From contig NZ_JAKQZH010000001.1 of NCBI RefSeq assembly GCF_022343555.1, positions 1,780,108 to 1,844,107 on the forward strand: a DNA stretch of 64,000 nt, read 5' to 3'. The first letter of the stretch is position 1, and the number at the start of each line of letters is the position of its first letter. A model generated the notes under the pieces. It was not told the origin of the DNA. It saw nothing but the letters and a program-made list of their open reading frames with translations, and made no database searches. The position numbers were made by a program, and so were the translations under genes. Below, one piece after another: positions 18,750 through 26,818 of this stretch. The DNA is from Marinobacter sp. C7 (GTDB taxonomy: Bacteria > Pseudomonadota > Gammaproteobacteria > Pseudomonadales > Oleiphilaceae).

Positions 18750-19202
18750 TCAGCCCTCGGTCTTCCAGACACTGATATCGGCGGCATCGCCGTCACCGCC
18801 TTCCTGACCGTCAGCACCATAGGAGTAGAGATCGTAGGGCCCCTCGGTACCAGGGCTCACGTACTGGAACTGATTGCCCCAAGGATCCTCAGGCACGCTC
18901 TTGAGGTAGCCGTCAGGGTTCCAGTTCTTCGGCTCCGGGCTACCGCTCGGCCTGGACACCAGGGCTTCCAGCCCCTGTTGGGTGGACGGGTAATGGCTGT
19001 TGTCCAACCGATACAGATCCAGGGCGCTCTGGATGTTCTTCAGCTGGGTCTCGGCGATGGTGACCTTGGCCTGGTCACTCCGGCCCATGATGTTGGGAGC
19101 CACAATTGCTACCAGCAGGCCCAAGATCACCATGACCACCATGATCTCGATCAGGGTAAAACCACGCTGTCTGGACACTTTGTACATAGTCTTGCTCGTC
19201 AT
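18750..19202 (-). CDS. gspG: Type II secretion major pseudopilin GspG
   Basis: A 150-residue protein with prepilin motif RGFTLIEIMVVMVILGLLV and the highly conserved GspG elements LYRLDNSHYPSTQQGLEAL and DPWGNQFQYVSPG, ending with calcium-site Asp residues around YSYGADGQEGGDGDA. It forms the pseudopilus shaft. The ATG at 19202 follows a GAGTGAG-like ribosome site; an ATG five codons later is an alternative. The 66-bp gap from gspF may hold a secondary promoter for this abundant subunit. Confidence 0.95.
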   Translation of the reverse strand: MTSKTMYKVSRQRGFTLIEIMVVMVILGLLVAIVAPNIMGRSDQAKVTIAETQLKNIQSALDLYRLDNSHYPSTQQGLEALVSRPSGSPEPKNWNPDGYLKSVPEDPWGNQFQYVSPGTEGPYDLYSYGADGQEGGDGDAADISVWKTEG

Positions 19203-19268
19203 TTTCTCACTCGTCGTTGATATGGATTCCGTTCCCGGAAAAGTACTCCCGGACCTCGGGCCTGGATA

Positions 19269-20480
19269 TCACCCAACCAGGTTGCTCATGTTCAGGATCG
19301 GCAGCATGATCGCCAGTACAATGATCAGTACCACCACTCCCATCACCAGCAGCATCATTGGCTCAAACAGGCCAACAATAGCTGCGATCTTTGACTGCAG
19401 GGTGTTCTCCTGCATTCGGGCGGTTCGCTCAAGCATACTATCAAGTTCACCGCTCGCCTCACCGCTGGCAATCATGTGCAGCATCATGGGCGGAAAATAC
19501 CCGGTCTGTTCCAGCGAACGGTGCAGCGCACCTCCCTCGCTTACCTTGCGGGCAGCATCCCGCAGCCGCTCTCGCAGGTAATCGTTGGACAGAACCTCAC
19601 CGGCTATCCTCATGGCCTCGACCAGTGGGACGCCACTAGTCGTCAAAATGCTCAGGGTGCTGGCATAACGGGCAGTGTTCACCCCCCGGACCATGCCGGA
19701 AACCAGTGGCAGGTGAAGCAACCGCTTATGGAATCGCTTGCGGAAATCGGGCTTACGCAAGGCCACACGAAAACCGACCAGGGCCAGCACCAGGAGAATC
19801 AGGATATAGACACCATAACTGCCCAGAAATTCCGACATGGCGAGCATCGCCATGGTCAGCGCAGGCAATTCCTGGCCTTGTTTCAGGAACACTTCGATGA
19901 TGTCGGGAACCACGTAAGTCAACAGGAACACCACGATAGCAATGGCCACAAAGCTGAGGATGATCGGATAGATCGCCGCCAGCTGGATCTTCTGCCGCGC
20001 TTCCTGCCTGTTCTCGGTGTAATCGGCCAGACGGTTCAGCACCAGGTCCAGGTGTCCGGCATGCTCTCCGGCGGCCACCGTGGATCGATACAGCCTTGGG
20101 AACGCTTTCGGAAACTCGCCCAGACTGTCCGCAAGGCTGTAGCCCTCCATCACCTTGGCACGAATTGCAATGAGCATGCTCCGGATCCGTGGCCTCGCCG
20201 ATTGCTGGGCTGCGGCACTCAACGCCTGCTCAACCGGTATACCTGACTGGATCAGGGTCGCAAGCTGCCGGGTGACCAGCGCAAGATCCGAGGCTGTCAG
20301 AGATCCCCGGCCACTGAGCGGACTCGCCCGTCGCTGTTTCTCCACCGCAGGTTCTACCGCCAGCGGCGTCAGCCCCTTTTCACGGAGCTGTTGTCGCACA
20401 GCCCGGGGCGCATCGGCTTCAAGCACGCCCTGCTTCTGCTTGCCTCGCGCATCCAGAGCCTTGTACTCGTATGCTGGCAT
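19269..20480 (-). CDS. gspF: Type II secretion inner-membrane platform protein GspF
   Basis: A 403-residue protein with two repeated T2SSF domains (about 70-190 and 270-395) and three TM segments. It shows family motifs LPAYEYKALDARGK-like start, PLSGRGSLTASDLALVTRQLATLI and ASGEASGELDSMLERTA. It anchors GspE and GspL in the inner membrane. Three bases separate it from gspE. Confidence 0.95.
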   Translation of the reverse strand: MPAYEYKALDARGKQKQGVLEADAPRAVRQQLREKGLTPLAVEPAVEKQRRASPLSGRGSLTASDLALVTRQLATLIQSGIPVEQALSAAAQQSARPRIRSMLIAIRAKVMEGYSLADSLGEFPKAFPRLYRSTVAAGEHAGHLDLVLNRLADYTENRQEARQKIQLAAIYPIILSFVAIAIVVFLLTYVVPDIIEVFLKQGQELPALTMAMLAMSEFLGSYGVYILILLVLALVGFRVALRKPDFRKRFHKRLLHLPLVSGMVRGVNTARYASTLSILTTSGVPLVEAMRIAGEVLSNDYLRERLRDAARKVSEGGALHRSLEQTGYFPPMMLHMIASGEASGELDSMLERTARMQENTLQSKIAAIVGLFEPMMLLVMGVVVLIIVLAIMLPILNMSNLVG

Positions 20481-20483
20481 GGC

Positions 20484-21992
20484 TTACTGGCTCCGGTGGG
20501 TCACACGGAGAACCTCTTCCACCGTGGTGACGCCATCGAGAATTTTCTGAACCCCGTCGGCGTGAATACTCGGGCCGTCCCGGCGCGCCTCTTTCTCCAG
20601 TTCCAGCTCGCCGGCCCGTTTGTGGATCAACGAACTGATTTCCTCGTTGATCTCCACCACCTCGTAGATACCGATACGCCCCCGGTACCCCAGTTGGTTG
20701 CAGTGTTCACACCCTTTGGCGCGATAAATGGTCGGCGGATTGGCCGGATCCTGCTGGAGGAACTCGCAATGCTCCTCGCTCGGGGTATAGGCCTCCCGGC
20801 ATTCGCGGCACAGGACCCGGACCAGGCGTTGGGCCACGATGCCGACCAGGCTGGACGAGATCAGGAAGGGCTCGATCCCCATGTCCATCAAACGGGTGAT
20901 CGCCCCCACTGCCGTGTTCGTGTGCAGGGTTGAAAGCACCAGGTGACCGGTCAGACTGGCCTGCACCGCAATCTCGGCGGTCTCCAGGTCCCGGATCTCA
21001 CCGATCATGACGACATCCGGGTCCTGCCGCAGGATTGCCCGCAATCCGCGGGCGAAAGTCATATCAACCTTGGTATTGACCTGTGTCTGACCAATGCCCG
21101 GGAGGTTGTACTCAATGGGATCCTCGACCGTGAGGATATTCCGGCTGCGGTCGTTGATCTCCTGTAGAGATGCATAAAGTGTGGTGGATTTACCGGACCC
21201 CGTCGGACCGGTTACCAGCAGAATGCCGTAGGGGCGATAAATCAGTTTGCGAAGGACCTTGAGATCACGCCCCGCCATTCCGAGCGATTCAAGACGGATC
21301 GAACCTGCCTGCTTATCCAGCAAACGCAGCACCACCCGCTCGCCACTGGAGGAAGGCATGGTGGAAACCCGGATATCCACTTCCCGCCCGGCCACACGAA
21401 GAGCGATCCGTCCGTCCTGCGGAATCCGTTTCTCGGCGATGTCGAGCTTGGCCATGACCTTGATCCGCGATACCAGCAACGGCGCCAGGGCCCGTTTGGG
21501 CTGCACCACCTCCCTGAGCACGCCATCGATCCTGAAGCGCACGATGAGCTGCTTCTCATAGGTTTCGATGTGAACGTCCGAAGCATTGGTCTTGACGGCT
21601 TCGGTCAGGATGGCATTGATCAGACGGATTATCGGCGCATCGTCTTCCTGCTCGAGCAGATCCTCTGTTTCCGGCACCGAATCGGCGAGGGAGGCCAGGT
21701 CCATGTCGTCGCCGATGCCTTCAACCATCTGCATGGCTTCGGCGGAATCGCTCTGGTAGGCCGCATTCAGCGCCTGATCGAACCGGTCCGGATCAATCGA
21801 GGAAAACCTTGCCTGGCCACCGCTCAAGCGGTTGGCCTCCGCAACGGCCGAATGGGACGCACCGGGGCGTACAAGAATGATCGGCTCACCGTCTTCCGAA
21901 CGCGTCAGGATCACCCCATTGCGCTTGGCAAAGGTAAACGGAAGACGTCCCAGCGGAGCATCCTGCGGCTGAACTTCTGTCTCGGTGGTCAA
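20484..21992 (-). CDS. gspE: Type II secretion ATPase GspE
   Basis: A 502-residue secretion ATPase. The Walker A is GPTGSGKSTT; the Asp box, Walker B region and His box are present in TVEDPIEYNLPGIGQTQVN, GEIRDLETAEIAVQASLTGH and LSTLHTNTAVGAI. A tetracysteine zinc module follows (CREC and CEHC, about 40 residues apart). It powers pseudopilus assembly. The start is TTG 21992, supported by GAGG six bases upstream. It heads the gspE-M operon and is divergent from gspC. Confidence 0.95.
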   Translation of the reverse strand: MTTETEVQPQDAPLGRLPFTFAKRNGVILTRSEDGEPIILVRPGASHSAVAEANRLSGGQARFSSIDPDRFDQALNAAYQSDSAEAMQMVEGIGDDMDLASLADSVPETEDLLEQEDDAPIIRLINAILTEAVKTNASDVHIETYEKQLIVRFRIDGVLREVVQPKRALAPLLVSRIKVMAKLDIAEKRIPQDGRIALRVAGREVDIRVSTMPSSSGERVVLRLLDKQAGSIRLESLGMAGRDLKVLRKLIYRPYGILLVTGPTGSGKSTTLYASLQEINDRSRNILTVEDPIEYNLPGIGQTQVNTKVDMTFARGLRAILRQDPDVVMIGEIRDLETAEIAVQASLTGHLVLSTLHTNTAVGAITRLMDMGIEPFLISSSLVGIVAQRLVRVLCRECREAYTPSEEHCEFLQQDPANPPTIYRAKGCEHCNQLGYRGRIGIYEVVEINEEISSLIHKRAGELELEKEARRDGPSIHADGVQKILDGVTTVEEVLRVTHRSQ

Positions 21993-22198
21993 GGTCGTCC
22001 TCGTTTTCGTCAGGCATTCTTCTTGTCAGGATCCAAGACCAGGCTGGCCCGGAAACCCTTTTTGATTCAACTAATTCAGAAAGGCTACCACAGGATATGG
22101 ACCCGCTGAATAACTCTATACACTATACTGCCACTAAAACGTTGCAGTCTGATAACCTGTGGGCCTTCCAATGGCCCACCAAGCACTCAGGATGATCG
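21993..22198. promoter_or_regulatory. Divergent promoter region between gspE and gspC
   Basis: This 206-bp AT-richer region separates the two divergent halves of the secretion locus. A TATACT hexamer, a consensus -10, is visible near 22125-22130 reading toward gspC; no convincing -35 precedes it. No coding potential is seen here. Confidence 0.4.
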
Positions 22199-22846
22199 AT
22201 GCTGTTAATTCACCCTCGGCTCCCCTCGGTTCTCGCAATGGCTGCCGGAGCTGCCATGCTGGCCGTAACCACCTGGCAGGGCTACCGGTTCTGGCAAACA
22301 GAGACCGGGCCTGCCTTATCCGCAACCGGCGAGGTGGCACAGCAGTCGCTGCCGGATACCCGCGAAGTTCCCGAGATAGATTTGGCAGCCCTTACCCTGT
22401 TTGGTTCCCCTGATGCCGATAGCGCACCCGCCGAACTCGATACCGAAAACCTGCCCGAGACCAACCTCAGACTCTATCTTCGTGGTGTGCTTGCGGCCAG
22501 CGGCGAATTTCCCGGCAGCGCGCTGATCGAGGACGACAAAAGCAAGACCGAAGTCTATCTGGTGGGAGACGAACTGCCCGGCAATGCCAGATTGCGCTCG
22601 GTATTTCCCAACCGGGTGATTATCGAGCGCTCCGGCAAACTTGAGAATCTTTACTTCCCGGAAGAGGCCAATCGCGCCGGCATGTCCTTTACTGCCGACG
22701 ACCAGCAACAGCAAGCCGGGACCCGGACCTCTGAATCAAGCCAGACCACCACTTCGCCTTCCACCCCGAGCGCCGACCAGCAACGGCGTGAGGAAATCCG
22801 TCGGCGTCTCGAACAGCTCCGGGAACGCCTCCGGAACAACAACTAG
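22199..22846 (+). CDS. gspC: Type II secretion protein GspC (coiled-coil, no PDZ)
   Basis: A 215-residue protein with one N-terminal TM segment (LAMAAGAAMLAVTTWQGYRF) and a homology-region (HR) domain, about residues 60-155. That domain includes LTLFGSP, LRLYLRGVLAASGEFPGSALIED and VYLVGDELPGNARLRSVFPNRVIIER. GspC links the inner platform to the secretin through this domain. Instead of a PDZ domain it ends in a charged helix (QQRREEIRRRLEQLRERL), as in the XcpP subgroup. It is divergent from gspE-M, and no gspD follows it. Confidence 0.88.
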   Translation: MLLIHPRLPSVLAMAAGAAMLAVTTWQGYRFWQTETGPALSATGEVAQQSLPDTREVPEIDLAALTLFGSPDADSAPAELDTENLPETNLRLYLRGVLAASGEFPGSALIEDDKSKTEVYLVGDELPGNARLRSVFPNRVIIERSGKLENLYFPEEANRAGMSFTADDQQQQAGTRTSESSQTTTSPSTPSADQQRREEIRRRLEQLRERLRNNN

Positions 22847-22854
22847 GCCCGGCC

Positions 22855-23514
22855 ATGACCTCGGCAGCGCCAGGACTGTCCCGCCGCTCCGCTTGGGTGC
22901 CCCTGGTGCTTGCAGTCTCATTGGCCGGCGCACTGGAGCTGAGCGACCGCCTGATGAACTACGTACTTCAGGATTTCGGCCAGGAAGCCCATCAACGCCT
23001 GGTAGACTGGCAGCGGCTGAACGATCTCGCGGCCAATGCCCCGGTTGACCGTCAGCTCCGGCTGGTCAACTCATTCTTCAACAGGGTCAATTTTGTCAGT
23101 GATATCCAGCATTGGGGCGAAGAGGATTACTGGGCGACCCCGATCGAACTGCTCACGACAAACGCCGGTGATTGCGAGGATTTTTCCATCGCGAAGTACC
23201 TGACCCTCAAATCCATGGGGGTGCCGGACGATCAGCTTCGCGTGGTTTATGTAAAAGCCCTGGAGCTGAACCAGGCTCATATGGTTCTGGCCTGGTACCC
23301 CGAGCCGGATGCCGACCCATTGATCCTTGATAACCTCATAAATGACATCAAGCCTGCCTCGGAACGCACTGATCTTGAACCGGTTTATAGCTTCAATGGC
23401 GAGGGCCTCTGGCTGAACAAATCCGGCGGCAGGCGAACCAGGCTTGGCGAATCCGAGAAGCTCTCGCGCTGGCAGGAACTCAATAAGCGCCTGGACCAGT
23501 CCCTCCGTCCATGA
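22855..23514 (+). CDS. LapG-like periplasmic transglutaminase-fold cysteine protease
   Basis: The 219-residue protein has an N-terminal signal or anchor (WVPLVLAVSLAGALEL) and a bacterial transglutaminase-like cysteine peptidase domain. The probable triad is Cys107 in NAGDCEDFSIAKY, His142 in NQAHMVLAWY and Asp159 in LILDNLINDI. The Asp and Glu flanking Cys107 match the calcium-site residues known in LapG. LapG releases RTX adhesins from the surface when cyclic-di-GMP falls. It follows gspC by eight bases and lacks the usual neighbouring lapD and adhesin genes. Confidence 0.82.
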   Translation: MTSAAPGLSRRSAWVPLVLAVSLAGALELSDRLMNYVLQDFGQEAHQRLVDWQRLNDLAANAPVDRQLRLVNSFFNRVNFVSDIQHWGEEDYWATPIELLTTNAGDCEDFSIAKYLTLKSMGVPDDQLRVVYVKALELNQAHMVLAWYPEPDADPLILDNLINDIKPASERTDLEPVYSFNGEGLWLNKSGGRRTRLGESEKLSRWQELNKRLDQSLRP

Positions 23515-23631
23515 TTCCCCTGCACCAGGGATGGCGGCAAATGACAGCCGGGATGTCGCCACCCGACAATGACGGGTGCACCACAAACGCTAGAATGCCA
23601 ACCCGACAAAGGATACAGACGGAGCAATACC

Positions 23632-25236
23632 ATGAGACGCTGGAACGGCTGGGGCGACGAACAGTTTTCACTTGACCTGCCCAGAGAGGGGCATGCCTTT
23701 CTGGACGGAAAAATCGGACCGGGCAGAGCCCTGGATGATGCAAAGCTTGAGGATGTGTGCGCCCGCGTGCCGGAATCCCGTCTTCCCCGGGATGAGGAAA
23801 CTGCCTCTCTGATAGACCTTGATCAGGAAACCCGTGTCCGGCATGCCCGCGGCCAGAGTCTTCCGGACTGGCTCGCCCTGCGCAGCGGCGATGTCGGCGA
23901 CTTTCCGGACGGCGTTGCCCTGCCCAGTACCAGCGAAGATGTCCAGGCCCTGCTCTCATATGCCCGCAAGCATAACGTTCATCTTATCCCCTATGGGGGC
24001 GGCACCAGCGTCGCCGGCCACATCAATCCGGCCGGGAGCGAAACGCCGGTTCTGACCGTAAGCCTCGCGAACATGAACCAACTGACCGATCTTGACCGGG
24101 AGAGCCAGATTGCAACCTTTGGTGCCGGCACCCCCGGTCCGCTGGTGGAATCCCAGCTTCGTGCCCACGGTTATACCCTCGGCCACTTCCCCCAGTCCTT
24201 TGAACTCTCCACCATCGGTGGCTGGGTAGCTTCCCGCTCCAGCGGCCAGCAATCCCTGCGTTACGGGCGCATCGAGCAGATGTTTGCCGGAGGCCGGATT
24301 GAGACCCTCCAGGGCACCCTGGAGATACCGACGCTTCCGGCCTCCAGTGCCGGCCCGGACATCCGGGAGATGATCCTCGGTTCGGAAGGCCGCCTGGGCA
24401 TCATTACCGACGTCAAGGTCCGGGTCAGTGAACTGCCGGAGCACGAAAGCTTTCATGTGGTGTTTTTCCCGGACTGGGACAGCGCCCGCACCGCCTGCCG
24501 GAAACTGGTCCAGCAACGAACCCAGCTGTCGATGCTGCGCCTGAGCAACCCGGTGGAAACAGAAACACAACTGGCCCTGGCGGGCCACCCGGCGCTGATC
24601 CGGCTTCTCGAAAGGTTTCTGGCCCTCCGTGGTGCAGATGGTGGTAAATGCATGATGACGTTCGGGGTTACTGGCACCAGATCCCAGTGCAAGGCAGTCA
24701 AGACCCAGGCCAAAGCCGTTTGCAAGGAGTTTGGCGGTGTCTACACCGGTACCCGCATGGGCGAAAAATGGGCGGAGAAGCGCTTTACCATGCCTTATCT
24801 GCGCGAGGCCCTCTGGCAGCTGGGTTACGCGGTGGACACTCTGGAAACCGCTACTGACTGGTCAAACGTGGACAATCTGATGTGTCTGATGGAGTCCAAT
24901 CTTCGCGAGGGGCTCTCGCAGGAGCAGGAACGAACTCACGTGTTCACCCACCTGTCACACTTTTACGGCCAGGGCTGCAGCATCTACACCACCTACGTAT
25001 TCCGGGCCGCCAACACCTATCAAGAGACGCTCGCCCGCTGGCAGAGACTGAAGCATTCGACTTCGGAACTGATCGTCAACAACGGCGGAACCATCAGCCA
25101 TCAGCATGGCGTCGGCAAAGACCACGCGCCCTACCTTCAGGTTGAGAAGGGCAAACTGGGCATGGAGGCTATCCGGGGCCTGTGTCACCAGTTTGACCCT
25201 GACGCCCTGCTCAACCCCGGAACACTGGTGGAGTGA
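23632..25236 (+). CDS. FAD-binding oxidase of the alkyl-DHAP synthase (AGPS) type
   Basis: A 534-residue flavoprotein starting MRRWNGWGDEQF (ATG 23632). The FAD-binding PCMH domain includes LIPYGGGTSVAGHINP and GGWVASRSSGQQSLRYGRIE. The C-terminal cap has THLSHFYGQGCSIYTTYVF and NNGGTISHQHGVGKDHAPYL, which correspond to the conserved active-site His region of alkyldihydroxyacetonephosphate synthase and its bacterial relatives. The closest families are AGPS and D-lactate/glycolate-type oxidases. It ends three bases before a GlpD-like gene, suggesting a glycerol-phosphate or lipid-related substrate. The exact reaction is not established. Confidence 0.8.
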   Translation: MRRWNGWGDEQFSLDLPREGHAFLDGKIGPGRALDDAKLEDVCARVPESRLPRDEETASLIDLDQETRVRHARGQSLPDWLALRSGDVGDFPDGVALPSTSEDVQALLSYARKHNVHLIPYGGGTSVAGHINPAGSETPVLTVSLANMNQLTDLDRESQIATFGAGTPGPLVESQLRAHGYTLGHFPQSFELSTIGGWVASRSSGQQSLRYGRIEQMFAGGRIETLQGTLEIPTLPASSAGPDIREMILGSEGRLGIITDVKVRVSELPEHESFHVVFFPDWDSARTACRKLVQQRTQLSMLRLSNPVETETQLALAGHPALIRLLERFLALRGADGGKCMMTFGVTGTRSQCKAVKTQAKAVCKEFGGVYTGTRMGEKWAEKRFTMPYLREALWQLGYAVDTLETATDWSNVDNLMCLMESNLREGLSQEQERTHVFTHLSHFYGQGCSIYTTYVFRAANTYQETLARWQRLKHSTSELIVNNGGTISHQHGVGKDHAPYLQVEKGKLGMEAIRGLCHQFDPDALLNPGTLVE

Positions 25237-25239
25237 ACG

Positions 25240-26817
25240 ATGGCCAGAAAGGCAAGACTTACGGACCTGGACTCGGCCAACCCCGAGTTCGATGTGGTTG
25301 TCGTCGGTGGCGGGATCACCGGAGCCGGCGTTGCCCGGGAAGCTGCAGGAAGCGGTCTCCGGACTCTGCTGGTGGAACAGAAGGACTTTGCCTGGGGCAC
25401 CTCCAGCCGGTCGTCCAAAATGGTCCACGGCGGCCTCCGCTACCTTGGTAACGGCAATATCCGGCTCACTCGGGAATCGGTAACGGAACGACAGCGCCTG
25501 ATGCGTGAGGCGCCGGGGTTGATTGAACCGCTCCCCTTTGCGATGCCCCATTTCCGCAGATCCTTCCCCGGTCCGCGCCTGTTTCAACTATTGCTGGGTG
25601 TCTATGACTGCATTGCAGGCGTCCGCACCCGACGCTACCTGAACCGGCGCGAAGCACTTCAATGGGTGCCAGGCCTTACGCCTGAAGGCTTGAACGCTGC
25701 CAGCCTGTTTATGGATGGCGTTACCGATGATGCCCGATTGGTCCTTCGCGTCCTGGAGGAAGCCCGTCGGGATGGCGCGGTCTGCCTGAATTACACCGTG
25801 GCAAAAACCGTCCTCCGCAACGAGGGCCGCGTCAGCGGAGTTGAGCTGATCGATACCGGAGACGGCCACCGTGTGACTGTCAGAACACCGCTGGTTATCA
25901 ATGCCACGGGCGCCTGGGCTGCAACTCTCCAGCAACAGGCACCCGGCTCCAACCCCCTTTGCATCCGCCCCCTGCGCGGAAGCCATCTGGTGGTGCCCTG
26001 GAGCCGGTTACCGGTGTCCTGCGCTGTCTCGCTCCTGCACCCGGACGACGGCAGACCGGTGTTTGCCTTTCCCTGGGCGGGAACCACAGTACTGGGCACC
26101 ACCGATCTCGATCATCATGAGGACCTTGACTCCGAGCCCGCCATTACCCCGGAAGAAGTGCAATACCTGTTGACCTTCGCAGGTCGGGTCTTCCCCTCCT
26201 CCCGATTGGACCGGAACAACATCCTGTCAACGTGGGCCGGCGTGCGCCCTGTTGTGACCGATGGATCCGGCAAAGCCGCATCCAAGGAAAGCCGGGAACA
26301 CGTCTTGCGCGCGGATAATGGACTGGTGAGCATTGCCGGCGGCAAGCTGACGACCTTCCGGCGCATTGCCCGCGAAGCACTCGAGCTGGGTCTTGGCGAG
26401 GGTCGGAGGCACCTCTTGCGTCCGGACTCGCGCCCGGTGTTCACACCGGCCTCACCCACACCCCGACCCGTTGGCGTACCACATCTGACCTGGCGGCGCC
26501 TGCAGGGCTGGTATGGGCCCGATGTCGCCGGCGTCGTTGAAGAAGCCGATCTCGCGCCCATTGCCCATACCGGTGTGCTTTGGGCAGAGCTTGCCTGGAC
26601 CTGCCGGCACGAACAGGTGAGACACCTTGACGACCTGCTGCTTCGCCGGACTCGTCTGGGTCTGGTGTTGCCGGAGGCCGCCTCAGCTTTGCTGCCGGAG
26701 CTCCGGCGCCGGTGCCAGCCGCTGCTTGGTTGGTCCGACCCACAATGGGAGCAGGAAGAAAGGCGCTATCTCAAGCTGCATCAGCAAGCCTACAGTCTGC
26801 CAACCGGTGAAGCCTGA
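25240..26817 (+). CDS. Glycerol-3-phosphate dehydrogenase/oxidase-like flavoprotein
   Basis: A 525-residue protein of the GlpD/GlpA family. The FAD motif GGGITGAGVAREAA lies near residues 25-38, followed by the family signature WGTSSRSSKMVHGGLRYL. Later motifs GTTDLDHHEDLDSEP, STWAGVRPVV and SIAGGKLTTFRRIA are typical of this family, and a C-terminal helical DAO_C domain is present. It oxidises sn-glycerol 3-phosphate to DHAP in known members. It is the middle gene of a three-gene operon, one base before the kinase start. It may be a paralogue rather than the housekeeping GlpD. Confidence 0.85.
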   Translation: MARKARLTDLDSANPEFDVVVVGGGITGAGVAREAAGSGLRTLLVEQKDFAWGTSSRSSKMVHGGLRYLGNGNIRLTRESVTERQRLMREAPGLIEPLPFAMPHFRRSFPGPRLFQLLLGVYDCIAGVRTRRYLNRREALQWVPGLTPEGLNAASLFMDGVTDDARLVLRVLEEARRDGAVCLNYTVAKTVLRNEGRVSGVELIDTGDGHRVTVRTPLVINATGAWAATLQQQAPGSNPLCIRPLRGSHLVVPWSRLPVSCAVSLLHPDDGRPVFAFPWAGTTVLGTTDLDHHEDLDSEPAITPEEVQYLLTFAGRVFPSSRLDRNNILSTWAGVRPVVTDGSGKAASKESREHVLRADNGLVSIAGGKLTTFRRIAREALELGLGEGRRHLLRPDSRPVFTPASPTPRPVGVPHLTWRRLQGWYGPDVAGVVEEADLAPIAHTGVLWAELAWTCRHEQVRHLDDLLLRRTRLGLVLPEAASALLPELRRRCQPLLGWSDPQWEQEERRYLKLHQQAYSLPTGEA

Positions 26818-26818
26818 C

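Noticed and set aside
26627..26818. N-terminal extension of the FGGY kinase
   Set aside because: It overlaps glpD and is Cys/Arg-rich; ATG 26819 fits the family start.
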